From the NCBI RefSeq assembly GCF_029892565.1, contig NZ_JARXVH010000004.1, forward strand, positions 682,001 to 746,000: 64,000 nt of DNA, written 5' to 3'. Positions 16,161 through 25,187 of this stretch are shown here, piece after piece. Position numbers and translations under genes: made by a program. The notes beneath the pieces were generated by a model, which saw only the letters and a program-made list of their open reading frames with translations, had not been told where the DNA came from and made no database searches. This stretch comes from Streptomyces pseudovenezuelae. Its GTDB lineage: Bacteria > Actinomycetota > Actinomycetes > Streptomycetales > Streptomycetaceae. How positions within the stretch are numbered: the stretch's first letter is position 1; every line of letters starts with the position of its first letter.

Positions 16161-19034
16161 CTAGTCGTTCGCCAGCCGGTAGATCTCCGTGCCGGAGAGC
16201 AGTCCGGGCACCAGGCGCACGTCGTCGATGTCGCCTGCGAAGAAGTCGTCCCACTCGCCCTTGTACTGGGCGCGGCCGATGGTGAGGCCCTTGCCGGCGT
16301 TCCAGACGCCGGTGACGGCCGTGCTGCCCTGCTCCTCGCCGTCGACGTAGAGGGTGAACTTCCGTGCCGCCGGATCGTAGGTGCCGGCGAGGTGGGTCCA
16401 CCTGCCGACTGTCGCGGGCCGCTCGCTCGTCGCCATGGCGCGCAGGAGGTCCGAGTCGGCGGTGTCGGAGATGTGGCGACCGAAGATCCAACGCTTGTAC
16501 GCGGTCGAGTAGTAGAGGTTGAGGCCGTTGCCGTGCGTGCCGGCCTGGCTGATCACCGAGATGTTGGCGGTGAGCGAGGTGGGCCGCACCCATGCCGAGA
16601 CCGTGAACGCCTGCCCGGTGTGGACGGCGGACGCGGCGGTGGCGTAGTCGCTCGCGCCGTTGAAGCGCAGGGCTTTGTCGGCGGGGTCGGTGGCGGAGTG
16701 GTTGCCCGCGACCCAGTCGGCGCCCTTGACGGTCAGGGTGCGGTCGTGGCCGGAGGTGTCGGGAGCGGTGGCGCCGGAGGCCTGGTCGAGGCCGTAGACC
16801 GCGGCGGCGCAGGAGTCGGCGAGGGCATCCGGGCAGGCGCGGTCGGCGGTGAAGATGTACTTCTCCAGCGGACCGCGGTTGCCGGCCTGGTCGACGCTGC
16901 GGACGTAGAGCACGTTGGGGCCGAAGGTGGAGGTCGGCACCTCGATGGTGGCGTCGCCGCCGAGGCTCGCGGGCGTGGCCTTGCGGCCGGGGGTGTCGCT
17001 GCCGAGATCCCACTCGTAGTACTCGACATCGTTCTTGAAGACGGAGTCGGAGTTGCCGTTCGCCGAGACGGTGAAGTGCCGCTTGGCGCCTACCGGGAGG
17101 CCGGCCTCGCCGTCCGCCGGTTTCACGAGCGGCTTGGTGCCGGGGCGCTCGGTGTCGACCACGAACTCGCACCAGTCGGACCAGTCCGAGTAGCCGGAGT
17201 CCCTCAGCTTGCCGGTGGAGCCGTCGTACAACTGGGCGTGCCACTTGTAGCCGTGACCGTGCGCGAGCTCCTTGACGGGGATGGTCTTCTCGAAGACTCC
17301 CTCGTTCTGCGGGCCGTCCTTGCCCTCGTACACGATGGGCCGGCCCTCGACCTGGTCCCAGACACGGAAGGTGGCGGTGAGGTTCTGGCCGGTGCCGTCG
17401 GTGTAGGAGTCGGCGTCGGTGCCGTTGACCGCCATGGCCGGGGTGTCGTCACGGATCCACGGGCGCTTGGTGTTGTCCGTGGTGCAGGCCTTCTCCTCCG
17501 GGTTGGTCAGCCGCTCGCTGTAGGGCTTGCCCGGCGTGGTGTTGTAGGTGACGACGAGCTTGGCGTTGTCACCGCGGAACCGCTTCCAGGAGTTGGCGTC
17601 GTCCTCGTCGGCCGCCCGCAGCGAGAAGGCGATCGGGTCCTCGGCCTTGGCCTTCTTGCGGACGGTGGCGGTGAGGTTCTCGTTGCTCTCGTCGGCGTTG
17701 TCCTGGAAGTCGACCCAGCTGGGCGGGGCGTCGGGGCTGCAGCTGTCGCCACGGCCGTAGGCCACCGTGCGGTCGACCATCAGGTCGCCGTCCTTGGGCT
17801 TGTTGTTCCAGTTGGTGGCGGAGTCCACACCTCCCTCGCCGACCGCGTGCAGGTTGACGGTGCTCTTCTCGCAGGAGAACGAGAAGGTCTCGTAGACCTC
17901 GAAGACCGCCTTGGAGATCGTGCGGTTCTTCCAGCCGCCGGTGGAGAACTGGAAGTACATGCGGTTGGTGTACGGCGAGGAGCTGCACACGTAGTACGTG
18001 CCGCCGATGGACTTGTACGAGCAGCGGCCGACGCCCTCGTCCTTCTTGAACTTGTGGAACTCGGTGCTCGGGTGAGCGCTGGAGACGTACAGCCACTCGC
18101 TCTTGGACATGCCGGCCTCGGGGTCGAGGTAGACCGGGAAGTCGGTGTCGGAGGCGGTCAGTACGGAGCGGTCGGGCTCGACCGTCACCGCGGACTCGGT
18201 GACGTCCAGGCCCATGTCGGCGACCTTGGCCGCGGCGTCGGGAGTCTCCTCGACGGGAGCGCCGGAACCGGCGGCCGGCACCGCGTCGGCCGGGACGTTC
18301 TCGACGTCGTTGGCGGAGTCCCACATCTTGGGCGCCTGGCCGCCGAACAGCCGCTCGCCGGAGGCGTCCACGGCCTGCAGGCCGCCGGTCGGGCCGGTGG
18401 TCAGTTCAAGTCCCTCGGCCCGCACGGGCAGGCTCAGCCGCGTCAACTCCGGGTTGTGAGCGGCCTCGGGGGTCTTCACCTTCAGGACGTACGAGTATCC
18501 GGTGACCGACGCGCTCGCCAGCAGGTCGACTCCGGGCAGCACCTCGCGGTACTCGGCGGTGTCGCCGTCCAGGACGGGCTCGGGCAGCGGCGTCGGCCAG
18601 CGCAGGGTGAAGGACTTGCCGTCCTCGCCCAGGGTGATCAGGTCGGACGAGCCGCCCTTGGCGAAGGCCAGGTCGACGACGGCGGCCTTCGGGCCGACGG
18701 TGCCGTCGGCACGCCGCTCGAGCGTGGCGTCGGCCTTCTCCCAACTGCCGTCGGGGCGTTGCACCCGCTGAGGCTGCACGCTGGTCTCGCTGGTGAGGCT
18801 GCCGTCCGGGTTGGCGAAGACGAGTTCGTCCTCGGTGCGCCGTGCGGTGATCTCCACCGGTTCGCCGGTTTCGGCGGCCAGGGCGAACGCGGTCGCCTCG
18901 GCCGGGGTTGGTGCGCTGCCGGCCGCATCGGCCGGACTGGTGACGGCGGGCAGTGCGCCCAGGACGACGGCGCCACCGAGCAGCACGCCGAGCATCCGGG
19001 CAGCACGAAGCCGCCGGAACCAAGGGTTGGTCAT
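16161..19034 (-). CDS. Secreted LamG/DNRLRE-type protein paired with the Rhs gene
   Basis: This 957-residue exported protein has a signal peptide to about residue 38. It then has a long beta-rich region (DFPVYLDPEAGMSKSEW, NRMYFQFSTGGWKNRTISKA) like the DNRLRE modules of secreted actinobacterial proteins. Two Ig/FN3-like stretches follow. The C-terminus is a LamG/concanavalin-like domain (about 760-957: YGLDQASGATAPDTSGHDRT, ALRFNGASDYATAA, FTVSAWVRP). It has no catalytic signature and probably binds a surface or wall polymer. Streptomyces often carry such a gene directly upstream of an Rhs gene, so the two likely form one operon and the LamG protein may help export or anchor the toxin. ATG at 19034 follows GGGGGAG. 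Confidence 0.82.
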   Translation of the reverse strand: MTNPWFRRLRAARMLGVLLGGAVVLGALPAVTSPADAAGSAPTPAEATAFALAAETGEPVEITARRTEDELVFANPDGSLTSETSVQPQRVQRPDGSWEKADATLERRADGTVGPKAAVVDLAFAKGGSSDLITLGEDGKSFTLRWPTPLPEPVLDGDTAEYREVLPGVDLLASASVTGYSYVLKVKTPEAAHNPELTRLSLPVRAEGLELTTGPTGGLQAVDASGERLFGGQAPKMWDSANDVENVPADAVPAAGSGAPVEETPDAAAKVADMGLDVTESAVTVEPDRSVLTASDTDFPVYLDPEAGMSKSEWLYVSSAHPSTEFHKFKKDEGVGRCSYKSIGGTYYVCSSSPYTNRMYFQFSTGGWKNRTISKAVFEVYETFSFSCEKSTVNLHAVGEGGVDSATNWNNKPKDGDLMVDRTVAYGRGDSCSPDAPPSWVDFQDNADESNENLTATVRKKAKAEDPIAFSLRAADEDDANSWKRFRGDNAKLVVTYNTTPGKPYSERLTNPEEKACTTDNTKRPWIRDDTPAMAVNGTDADSYTDGTGQNLTATFRVWDQVEGRPIVYEGKDGPQNEGVFEKTIPVKELAHGHGYKWHAQLYDGSTGKLRDSGYSDWSDWCEFVVDTERPGTKPLVKPADGEAGLPVGAKRHFTVSANGNSDSVFKNDVEYYEWDLGSDTPGRKATPASLGGDATIEVPTSTFGPNVLYVRSVDQAGNRGPLEKYIFTADRACPDALADSCAAAVYGLDQASGATAPDTSGHDRTLTVKGADWVAGNHSATDPADKALRFNGASDYATAASAVHTGQAFTVSAWVRPTSLTANISVISQAGTHGNGLNLYYSTAYKRWIFGRHISDTADSDLLRAMATSERPATVGRWTHLAGTYDPAARKFTLYVDGEEQGSTAVTGVWNAGKGLTIGRAQYKGEWDDFFAGDIDDVRLVPGLLSGTEIYRLAND

Positions 19035-19189
19035 GCCCTTGTCTCCCCCCGAGCTCCCCCCGGAGCTCGCTATGAAATTGATGTGCCCATGCTGTGAAGC
19101 AGTGGCGAAGGGAAACGTATGGGACTTCCTTTACCGATTCAAGGTCATTTCAAGGGTGACCTGTCCCACAGACCACTTCGTGCACACCC

Positions 19190-20875
19190 TCACCCAAGGT
19201 GCGTAGGCGCGAACATCCGCAGCACAGCCGGGAGTACGACCACGGACGGCCCCGGCGCCCCCAACGCCTTCGCCAGATCCGTCTCCAGCGTCTCCGGTGT
19301 CGTCCGCACCCCCGTCACCCCGAACGACTCCGCCAGCGCCACATAGTCCGGCCGGGTCAGTTCCGTCGCCGTCGCCTGGCCGAACGTGTCCGTCATGTAC
19401 TCGCGGAGGATGCCGTAACCGCCGTCGTCGACGATGAGCCACGTCACGTTCAGGTCGTACTGCTTGGCCGTCGCCAACTCCGCGATGGAGTACAGGGCGC
19501 CGCCGTCGCCCGAGACTGCCAGGACGGGGCGGGTCGGGTCCGCCGCCGCCGCTCCCAGTGCCGCGGGGAAGCCGTAGCCGAGGCCGCCGGCGCCCTGGGC
19601 GGAGTGCATGTGGTTGGGGCCCTTGGCGTCGAAGGCGGACCAGGCCCAGTACGCGAGGATCGTCATGTCCCAGAAGGACGGGGAGTCGGCGGGGAGTGCC
19701 TTGCGTACTGACGCCAACACCTCCTGCTCCAGGGTGAGTTCCTGGGACGCGATCCGCTCCCCCACCCGCGCGAGCAACTCCCGTACCCGCTCCCCCGCCG
19801 TCGGGTCCGTCCGCTCCGTCACCGTCTCCAGCAGCGCCTGCACGGCGTGCCACGCGTCCGCGTGGATGCCCAGTGCCGGGTGGTTGGACTCCAGTTTGCC
19901 GAGGTCCGCCTCGATCTGGATGACCCGGCCCCGCGGCTTGAACGTGTGGTAGTTCGAGGAGAGTTCGCCCAGGCCCGAGCCCACCACCAGCAGGACGTCC
20001 GCGTCCTCCAGGAAGTCCGTCGTGTGGCGGTCCTCCAGCCAGGACTGGAGGGAGAGGGGGTGCGTCCAGGGGATCGCGCCCTTGCCTCCGGGCGTCGTGA
20101 CCACCGGGGCCTGGAGCTTCTCCGCCAACTGCCTCAGTTTCTTCGAGGCGTCCGCCCGGACCACCCCTCCCCCCGCGATGATGGCCGGGCGAGCCGCGCG
20201 CGACAGCAAGTCCGCTGCCACCGCCGTCAGTTCGGGGCGCGGGATCAGGTCCTCCGGTGTCGCGTCCACCGCCGTCACCACCGGGAGCGAGGTCTCGGCC
20301 AGTAGTACGTCCTGTGGGATCTCCACCCAGACCGGGCCGTGCGGAGCCGACAGGGCCGACTTCCAGGCCGCCGCGATCGCCGACGGGATCTGGGACTGGG
20401 CGCGGACCGTGTGGACGGACTTCACCACACCCCTGAACGAGGCCGCCTGGTCCGGGAGTTCGTGGAGATAGCCGTGGCGTCCGCCGCCCAGGCCCGCCGT
20501 CGGGATCTGGCTGCTGATCGCCAGGACGGGGGCCGAGGCCGCCGCCGCTTCCTGCAGCGCCGCCAGTGACGTCAGCGCGCCCGGGCCCGTCGACACCAGC
20601 AGCGGTGCCGCCTCGCCCGTGATCCGGCCGTACGCGTCCGCCGCGAACCCGGCGTTGTTCTCCACCCGCAGACCGATGTAGCGGAGGTCGGAGCGGCGCA
20701 GCGCGTCGAACATGCCCAGCGCGTGCTGACCGGGCAGCCCGAAGACGGTCGTCGCGCCGAGGCCCGCCAGCGTCTCCACGACCAGGTCCCCGCCGTTGCG
20801 CCCGGCGGGCGGGTTCAGGGCGGCGGAGATCTGCGCGGCCGTCGGGCGGAGTTCCAGGTCGTGGTCGTGCGTCAC
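19190..20875 (-). CDS. ThDP-dependent decarboxylase of the acetolactate-synthase family (AruI-like candidate)
   Basis: This cytoplasmic thiamine-diphosphate enzyme of about 561 residues has three domains in order: PYR, central and PP. It carries the activating Glu in VENNAGFAADAYGRI and the ThDP/Mg signature beginning GDGGALYSIAELATAKQYDL. The usual final NN of that signature reads DD (VDDGGYG). The partner ureohydrolase starts upstream in the same transcript with a 78-bp gap. That pairing fits AruI, the 2-ketoarginine decarboxylase of the arginine transaminase pathway in Pseudomonas, which also looks like an acetolactate synthase. A true acetolactate synthase is less likely because no small subunit is near. 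GTG at 20875 is chosen because GGGAGA lies upstream. Substrate is inferred. Confidence 0.82.
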   Translation of the reverse strand: MTHDHDLELRPTAAQISAALNPPAGRNGGDLVVETLAGLGATTVFGLPGQHALGMFDALRRSDLRYIGLRVENNAGFAADAYGRITGEAAPLLVSTGPGALTSLAALQEAAAASAPVLAISSQIPTAGLGGGRHGYLHELPDQAASFRGVVKSVHTVRAQSQIPSAIAAAWKSALSAPHGPVWVEIPQDVLLAETSLPVVTAVDATPEDLIPRPELTAVAADLLSRAARPAIIAGGGVVRADASKKLRQLAEKLQAPVVTTPGGKGAIPWTHPLSLQSWLEDRHTTDFLEDADVLLVVGSGLGELSSNYHTFKPRGRVIQIEADLGKLESNHPALGIHADAWHAVQALLETVTERTDPTAGERVRELLARVGERIASQELTLEQEVLASVRKALPADSPSFWDMTILAYWAWSAFDAKGPNHMHSAQGAGGLGYGFPAALGAAAADPTRPVLAVSGDGGALYSIAELATAKQYDLNVTWLIVDDGGYGILREYMTDTFGQATATELTRPDYVALAESFGVTGVRTTPETLETDLAKALGAPGPSVVVLPAVLRMFAPTHLG

Positions 20876-20926
20876 TTGGTCTCTTTCTCCCTGCGAATCG
20901 CCGGTTGCCGGTTGCCGGTCGTGCCT

Positions 20927-20968
20927 CACGCGGACCGCGTCACACGGACCGCGTCACACGGACCGCGC
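20927..20968. repeat. Three tandem 14-bp repeats at the ureohydrolase 3' end
   Basis: CACGCGGACCGCGT, CACACGGACCGCGT and CACACGGACCGCGC follow without gaps. The third copy holds the last codons of the ureohydrolase and its stop codon lies at the junction with the second. Slippage here would change the C-terminus or the intergenic length. Confidence 0.8.
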
Positions 20969-21922
20969 CTCCGCGATCTGCCGGGACATGATCGTGGTCA
21001 GTTCGTACGCCGTGTGCGACGCCGCCACCGACGTGATCTCGGCGTGGTCGTACGCCGGTGCCACCTCGACGACGTCCGCCGACACCAGGTTGCAGGATGC
21101 CAGGCCGCGCAGGATCTCCAGAAGTTCGCGGGAGGTCATGCCGCCGGCCTCGGGCGTGCCGGTGCCGGGCGCGTGGGCCGGGTCGAGGCAGTCGATGTCG
21201 ATGGAGATGTAGAGCGGGCGGTCCCCGATGCGCTGGCGCAGCTGGTCGGCGACCTCGTCGACGCCGCGGCGCATGACGTCCGCCGACGTCACGATCCCGA
21301 AGCCCATCTTCGCGTCGTCCGTGAGGTCCTGCTTGCCGTACAACGGCCCGCGCGTCCCGACGTGCGACAGCGCCGACGTGTCGAGGATCCCCTCCTCCAC
21401 CGCCCGCCGGAACGGCGTCCCGTGCGTGTACTCGGCGCCGAAGTACGTGTCCCAGGTGTCGAGATGGGCGTCGAAGTGGAGCAGGGCGACCGGGCCGTGC
21501 TTCTTCGCCACGGACCTCAGCAGCGGTAGCGCGATGGTGTGGTCGCCGCCCAGGGTCATCAACCTCGCGCCCGTGCCAAGGAGTTCGTCCGCCGCCGCCT
21601 CGATCGTGTCCACGGCCTCGTTGATGTTGAACGGGTTCACGGCGATGTCGCCGCCGTCCGCCACCTGCGCCAGCGCGAACGGCGCCGCGTCCTGCGCCGG
21701 GTTGTAGGGCCGCAGCAGCCGGGACGCCTCGCGGATCGCGTTGCCGCCGAAGCGGGCGCCCGGCCGGTACGAGACGCCCGAGTCGAACGGCACCCCGACC
21801 ACGGCGACATCGGCGCGGCCGACCTCGTCCAGGCGCGGCAGCCGGGCGAAGGTCGCGGGTCCGGCGTACCGCGGGACGCGGGAGGAGTCGACGGGACCGC
21901 GGGGCGCCTCGTTGCTGGTCAT
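20954..21922 (-). CDS. speB: Agmatinase-family ureohydrolase (possibly guanidinobutyrase)
   Basis: This Mn-dependent ureohydrolase of about 322 residues removes urea from a guanidino compound. The binuclear metal motifs are all present: GGDHT, HFDAHLDTWD and SIDIDCLDPAHAPGTGTPE. Family members include agmatinase (SpeB), guanidinobutyrase (GbuA) and guanidinopropionase, and sequence alone does not separate them by eye. The neighbouring ThDP decarboxylase, symporter and PucR regulator favour 4-guanidinobutyrate as substrate, giving GABA and urea. ATG at 21922 is preferred over the GTG two codons upstream because AGAAGG is then correctly spaced. The tail carries a tandem repeat. Confidence 0.88.
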   Translation of the reverse strand: MTSNEAPRGPVDSSRVPRYAGPATFARLPRLDEVGRADVAVVGVPFDSGVSYRPGARFGGNAIREASRLLRPYNPAQDAAPFALAQVADGGDIAVNPFNINEAVDTIEAAADELLGTGARLMTLGGDHTIALPLLRSVAKKHGPVALLHFDAHLDTWDTYFGAEYTHGTPFRRAVEEGILDTSALSHVGTRGPLYGKQDLTDDAKMGFGIVTSADVMRRGVDEVADQLRQRIGDRPLYISIDIDCLDPAHAPGTGTPEAGGMTSRELLEILRGLASCNLVSADVVEVAPAYDHAEITSVAASHTAYELTTIMSRQIAEARSV

Positions 21923-22015
21923 GGGCACTGCCTTCTTCCCTACGCTTCGTCGCGTAAATACTTCTCTGTAATGACTTGAGAGGTTCTGTGATTCTTTGTG
22001 CGTCCGGCTCCGACT

Positions 22016-23479
22016 CTACTGCGGAGCCGCCACCGGTTCGGACGCGAGTTCGGGAGCATCGCGCCCGGCGAGCCGCTCCCGCCAGGCGGCGAGTACGGCC
22101 GCGTCGGTCGCCGGCGTCGCCAGCGACACGACGACGTAGACGACGAGGGACGACAACAGGCCGTAGTAGATGGGCTCGTTGGCGAGGATGCCGTAGCCCG
22201 CCATCAGGCCGACGACCGCGAGGCCGCCGACGATCACGGCCGCGAGCGCGCCCTGCGCGGTGCCGCGCTTCCACAGCAGGCCGCCGAGGATCGGGACGAG
22301 GAGACCGCCGACGAGGAGGTTGTAGGCCACCGTCAGCGCCTCGACGACGTTGTTGAGCGCGATCGCCGTGACGATCACCCCGACGCCCATGACGAGGATG
22401 AAGACACGGTTGTCCCGGACCTCGTCGTGTTCTGTCTCATCCCGCCGGATGGCTCCCCGCAGCTTCGACCAGATGTCGTTGTTGGCGACCGTGGCGCACG
22501 CGATCAGCGCGCCGGACGACGTCGACATCACCGCGGCAAGCGCGGCGGCGAGCACCAATCCCCGTACGCCGACCGGGAGTTCGTCCTTGACGATGGTCGC
22601 GAAGGCGTCGTCCGGGCTGCCGAGGTTGGGGTAGAGCACCTTGGCCGCCGTGCCGATGACGGCGCCCGCGACGGCGTAGACGAGACAGTAGGTACCGGCG
22701 ACCGTGCCGCCCCACTTGGCGGTCTTGTCGCTGCCCGCCGTGAAAACGCGCTGCCAGATGTCCTGGCCGATGAGCATGCCGAACGTGTAGATCAGGACGT
22801 ACGTGAAGATCGTCTCGCCGCCGATGCCCAGCGGGTCGAAGTACTCGGTCGGCAGCTTCGCCTTCATCTCGCTGAAGCCGCCTGCCTTGACGACCGCGAT
22901 GGGCAGCAGGAGCAGGAGTACGCCGATCGTCTTCACCACGAACTGCACCATGTCGGTGAGGGTGATCGACCACATGCCGCCGAGCGTCGAGTACGCGACG
23001 ACGATCGAGCCGCCGAGGATGATCGCGACCGTCCGGTTCATGTCGAAGAGGACGTCGAAGATCGTGGCGTAGGCGATGGTCGAGGTGACGGCGAGCATGA
23101 GGGTGTACGCCCACATGACGATGCCGGAGATCACGCCCGCTCGGCCGCCGTAGCGGAGATCGAGCATCTCGGAGACCGTGTACACCTTGAGGCGGGCGAT
23201 CCGGGCCGAGAAGAAGACCGACAGGGCCAGCAACCCGAGGCCGATGGTGAAGACCATCCAGGCGCCGGAGAGGCCGTACTGGTAGCCCAGGCCCACCCCG
23301 CCGATGGTGGACGCGCCGCCGAGGACGATGGCGGCCATGGTGCCGGAGTACATCGCGGGCCCGAGGCGGCGACCGGCCACCAGGAACTCGCTCTTCGACC
23401 TGGCGCGGCGCATGCCCCACCAGCCCATGGCCAGCATGCCGGCCAGATAGACGACGATCACTGCATAGTCGACAGCCAC
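22016..23479 (-). CDS. Sodium:solute symporter (SSS family)
   Basis: This 12-13 TM permease of about 487 residues takes up a small solute with Na+. Seen: the first TM VAVDYAVIVVYLAGMLAMGW, the family signature region around FLVAGRRLGPAMYSGTMAAI, and many further hydrophobic segments. The charged C-terminus is short. GTG at 23479 is chosen because GGAGG lies seven bases upstream; a longer frame adds only non-TM residues. It leads the minus-strand unit with the ureohydrolase and ThDP enzyme, so it probably imports their guanidino substrate or arginine. It is divergent from the PucR gene across 121 bp. Confidence 0.87.
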   Translation of the reverse strand: MAVDYAVIVVYLAGMLAMGWWGMRRARSKSEFLVAGRRLGPAMYSGTMAAIVLGGASTIGGVGLGYQYGLSGAWMVFTIGLGLLALSVFFSARIARLKVYTVSEMLDLRYGGRAGVISGIVMWAYTLMLAVTSTIAYATIFDVLFDMNRTVAIILGGSIVVAYSTLGGMWSITLTDMVQFVVKTIGVLLLLLPIAVVKAGGFSEMKAKLPTEYFDPLGIGGETIFTYVLIYTFGMLIGQDIWQRVFTAGSDKTAKWGGTVAGTYCLVYAVAGAVIGTAAKVLYPNLGSPDDAFATIVKDELPVGVRGLVLAAALAAVMSTSSGALIACATVANNDIWSKLRGAIRRDETEHDEVRDNRVFILVMGVGVIVTAIALNNVVEALTVAYNLLVGGLLVPILGGLLWKRGTAQGALAAVIVGGLAVVGLMAGYGILANEPIYYGLLSSLVVYVVVSLATPATDAAVLAAWRERLAGRDAPELASEPVAAPQ

Positions 23480-23600
23480 GGAGGTCCCTCCTTCGCAGGT
23501 TCCCGGACCAAAGGTTTCCTCGACCATAGGTGGCCGGAAAGTGGCTGCGAAGTGTACGTTTCATCCATTCGAGGCGACCCGGATGGAGGGAACGCACACC

Positions 23601-25055
23601 ATGCCGGATCCCGCTGTTCCCCCTACTCCCCCGGTGCCCCTCGCGGCCCTCCTGGCCCGCGAGGACCTGGCCCTGCGGCAGATCGCGGGGCCCTCCGACA
23701 CCGGCATCGTCATCCACTGGGCGCACACCTCGGAGATGGCCGACCCCTACCCGTATCTGCTGGGCGGCGAGCTGCTGCTGACGGCCGGGGTGCACATTCC
23801 GGAGGCGGCCGGGTCGGGGACGTACTTCGACGACTACGTCTCCCGGATCGTGGCGGCGGGCGGGGCGGCGCTCGGCTTCGGGGTGGCGCCGGTGCACGAC
23901 ACCGTGCCGCGGGCGCTGGTCGCGGCCTGCGAGGCGTACGACCTGCCGCTCGTCGAGGTCCCGCCGCAGACCACCTTCTCCGGCGTCGCCCGTGCCGTCT
24001 GGCAGCTCATGGCCCAGGCCCGCCTCGCCGAACTGCGCCGTGTCTCCGAGGCCCAGCAGAGCCTGGCGGCGGCGGCAGCTCGCCCGGACCCGGTGCCTGC
24101 GGTGCTGCGACAACTGGCCCAACGGGTGGGCGGGCGGGCGGTGTTGTACGGCCCCGAGGGCGCCGAGATCTCGGCGGCGGGACGGCAGCCCGCGGACGAG
24201 GTGCGGATGGCGTTGGCGGAGCTGGCCCGGGTCGTCACCAGCCGTTCCTCCACCACCGCCAGCGACACCGCCGCCGACACCCATCTCGCCGCCTACGCCC
24301 TCGGCGTCGACCGGGGCTTCGTGCTCGGGGTGGCCGCGCCGGGCCGCGAACCCGGCGACCAGGCCATCGCCTCCGTCGCCGCCGTCCTGCTCTCCCTGCT
24401 CACCGGCGAGCACCAGAGCGGCACGGGCGCCGCCCGCTCCTCGGCCCTGGTGCGGCTGCTGCTGGGGGCACCGGCGGAGGAGGTCGCGCCGCTGCTGGGG
24501 GCCGAGGCGTGGCTCGTCGTGCACGCGCGCCCGGAAACGCAGGCCCCCGACCCGGTGGCCGCCTCCGCGCTGGGCGCGGCGCTCGGCTCGCCCCTGGTCG
24601 ACGTGGCCCGGGACGTCGTACGGGTCCTCGTCCCCGCCGATCGCGAACCGGCCCCGCAGCCCGGCTGGACCCTCGGCGTCAGCGCCCCCGCGGCCCCGCC
24701 CGCGTGGCCTGCCGCCGACACCCAGGCGGCCCGCGCGCTGGCCCGGGCGCGCGCCACCCGGACGCATCTGGTCCGGCACGGCGAGCGCGCCGGGCTCGGC
24801 GACCTGGTCCCGCCGGAGGAGGCCGCCGCCCACGCCCGGACGGTGCTCGCCCCTATCGCCGACACCCCCGCGCTCACCGAGACCCTGCGCACCTGGCTCT
24901 CCCTGCACGGCAGTTGGGACCGTACGGCCGTCGCCCTGGCCGTGCACCGCAACACCGTCCGCCAGCGCGTCGCCCGCTGCGCCGCGCTCCTCGGCACCGA
25001 CCTGGACGACCCCGACGTACGCATGGAGCTGTGGTTCGCGCTGCGGCGGCAATAG
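23601..25055 (+). CDS. PucR-family transcriptional regulator
   Basis: This DNA-binding regulator of about 484 residues has an N-terminal PucR domain (about 10-125, LAALLAREDLALRQIAG, then HWAHTSEMADPYPYLLGGEL). A GGDEF-like middle region follows. The C-terminal helix-turn-helix reads WDRTAVALAVHRNTVRQRVA. PucR-type proteins switch purine, amino-acid or other nitrogen catabolic genes in response to the substrate. It is divergent from the symporter, so that operon is its likely target. ATG at 23601 follows GGAGGG with somewhat long spacing; ATG at 23583 is the alternative. Confidence 0.88.
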   Translation: MPDPAVPPTPPVPLAALLAREDLALRQIAGPSDTGIVIHWAHTSEMADPYPYLLGGELLLTAGVHIPEAAGSGTYFDDYVSRIVAAGGAALGFGVAPVHDTVPRALVAACEAYDLPLVEVPPQTTFSGVARAVWQLMAQARLAELRRVSEAQQSLAAAAARPDPVPAVLRQLAQRVGGRAVLYGPEGAEISAAGRQPADEVRMALAELARVVTSRSSTTASDTAADTHLAAYALGVDRGFVLGVAAPGREPGDQAIASVAAVLLSLLTGEHQSGTGAARSSALVRLLLGAPAEEVAPLLGAEAWLVVHARPETQAPDPVAASALGAALGSPLVDVARDVVRVLVPADREPAPQPGWTLGVSAPAAPPAWPAADTQAARALARARATRTHLVRHGERAGLGDLVPPEEAAAHARTVLAPIADTPALTETLRTWLSLHGSWDRTAVALAVHRNTVRQRVARCAALLGTDLDDPDVRMELWFALRRQ

Positions 25056-25187
25056 GCGGAGGCAACGGGTGGGGGCAACGGGGCGAAGTCAATGAGTACG
25101 GCGCCCCTCATACATGAGTACGTGACGCACGTCCCAGCGTTCGGTACGCCAGGGACGCGCACAGTCGCCTGCCTCACAATGGGAATC

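Noticed and set aside
19190..20875. Acetolactate synthase for branched-chain amino acids
   Set aside because: No regulatory small subunit or ilvC is adjacent, and the neighbours are catabolic.
19190..21922. Clavulanate-type CeaS plus Pah pair
   Set aside because: A ThDP enzyme next to an agmatinase-family enzyme recalls clavulanic acid synthesis, but no beta-lactam synthetase or clavaminate synthase gene is near. A symporter and PucR regulator fit catabolism better.
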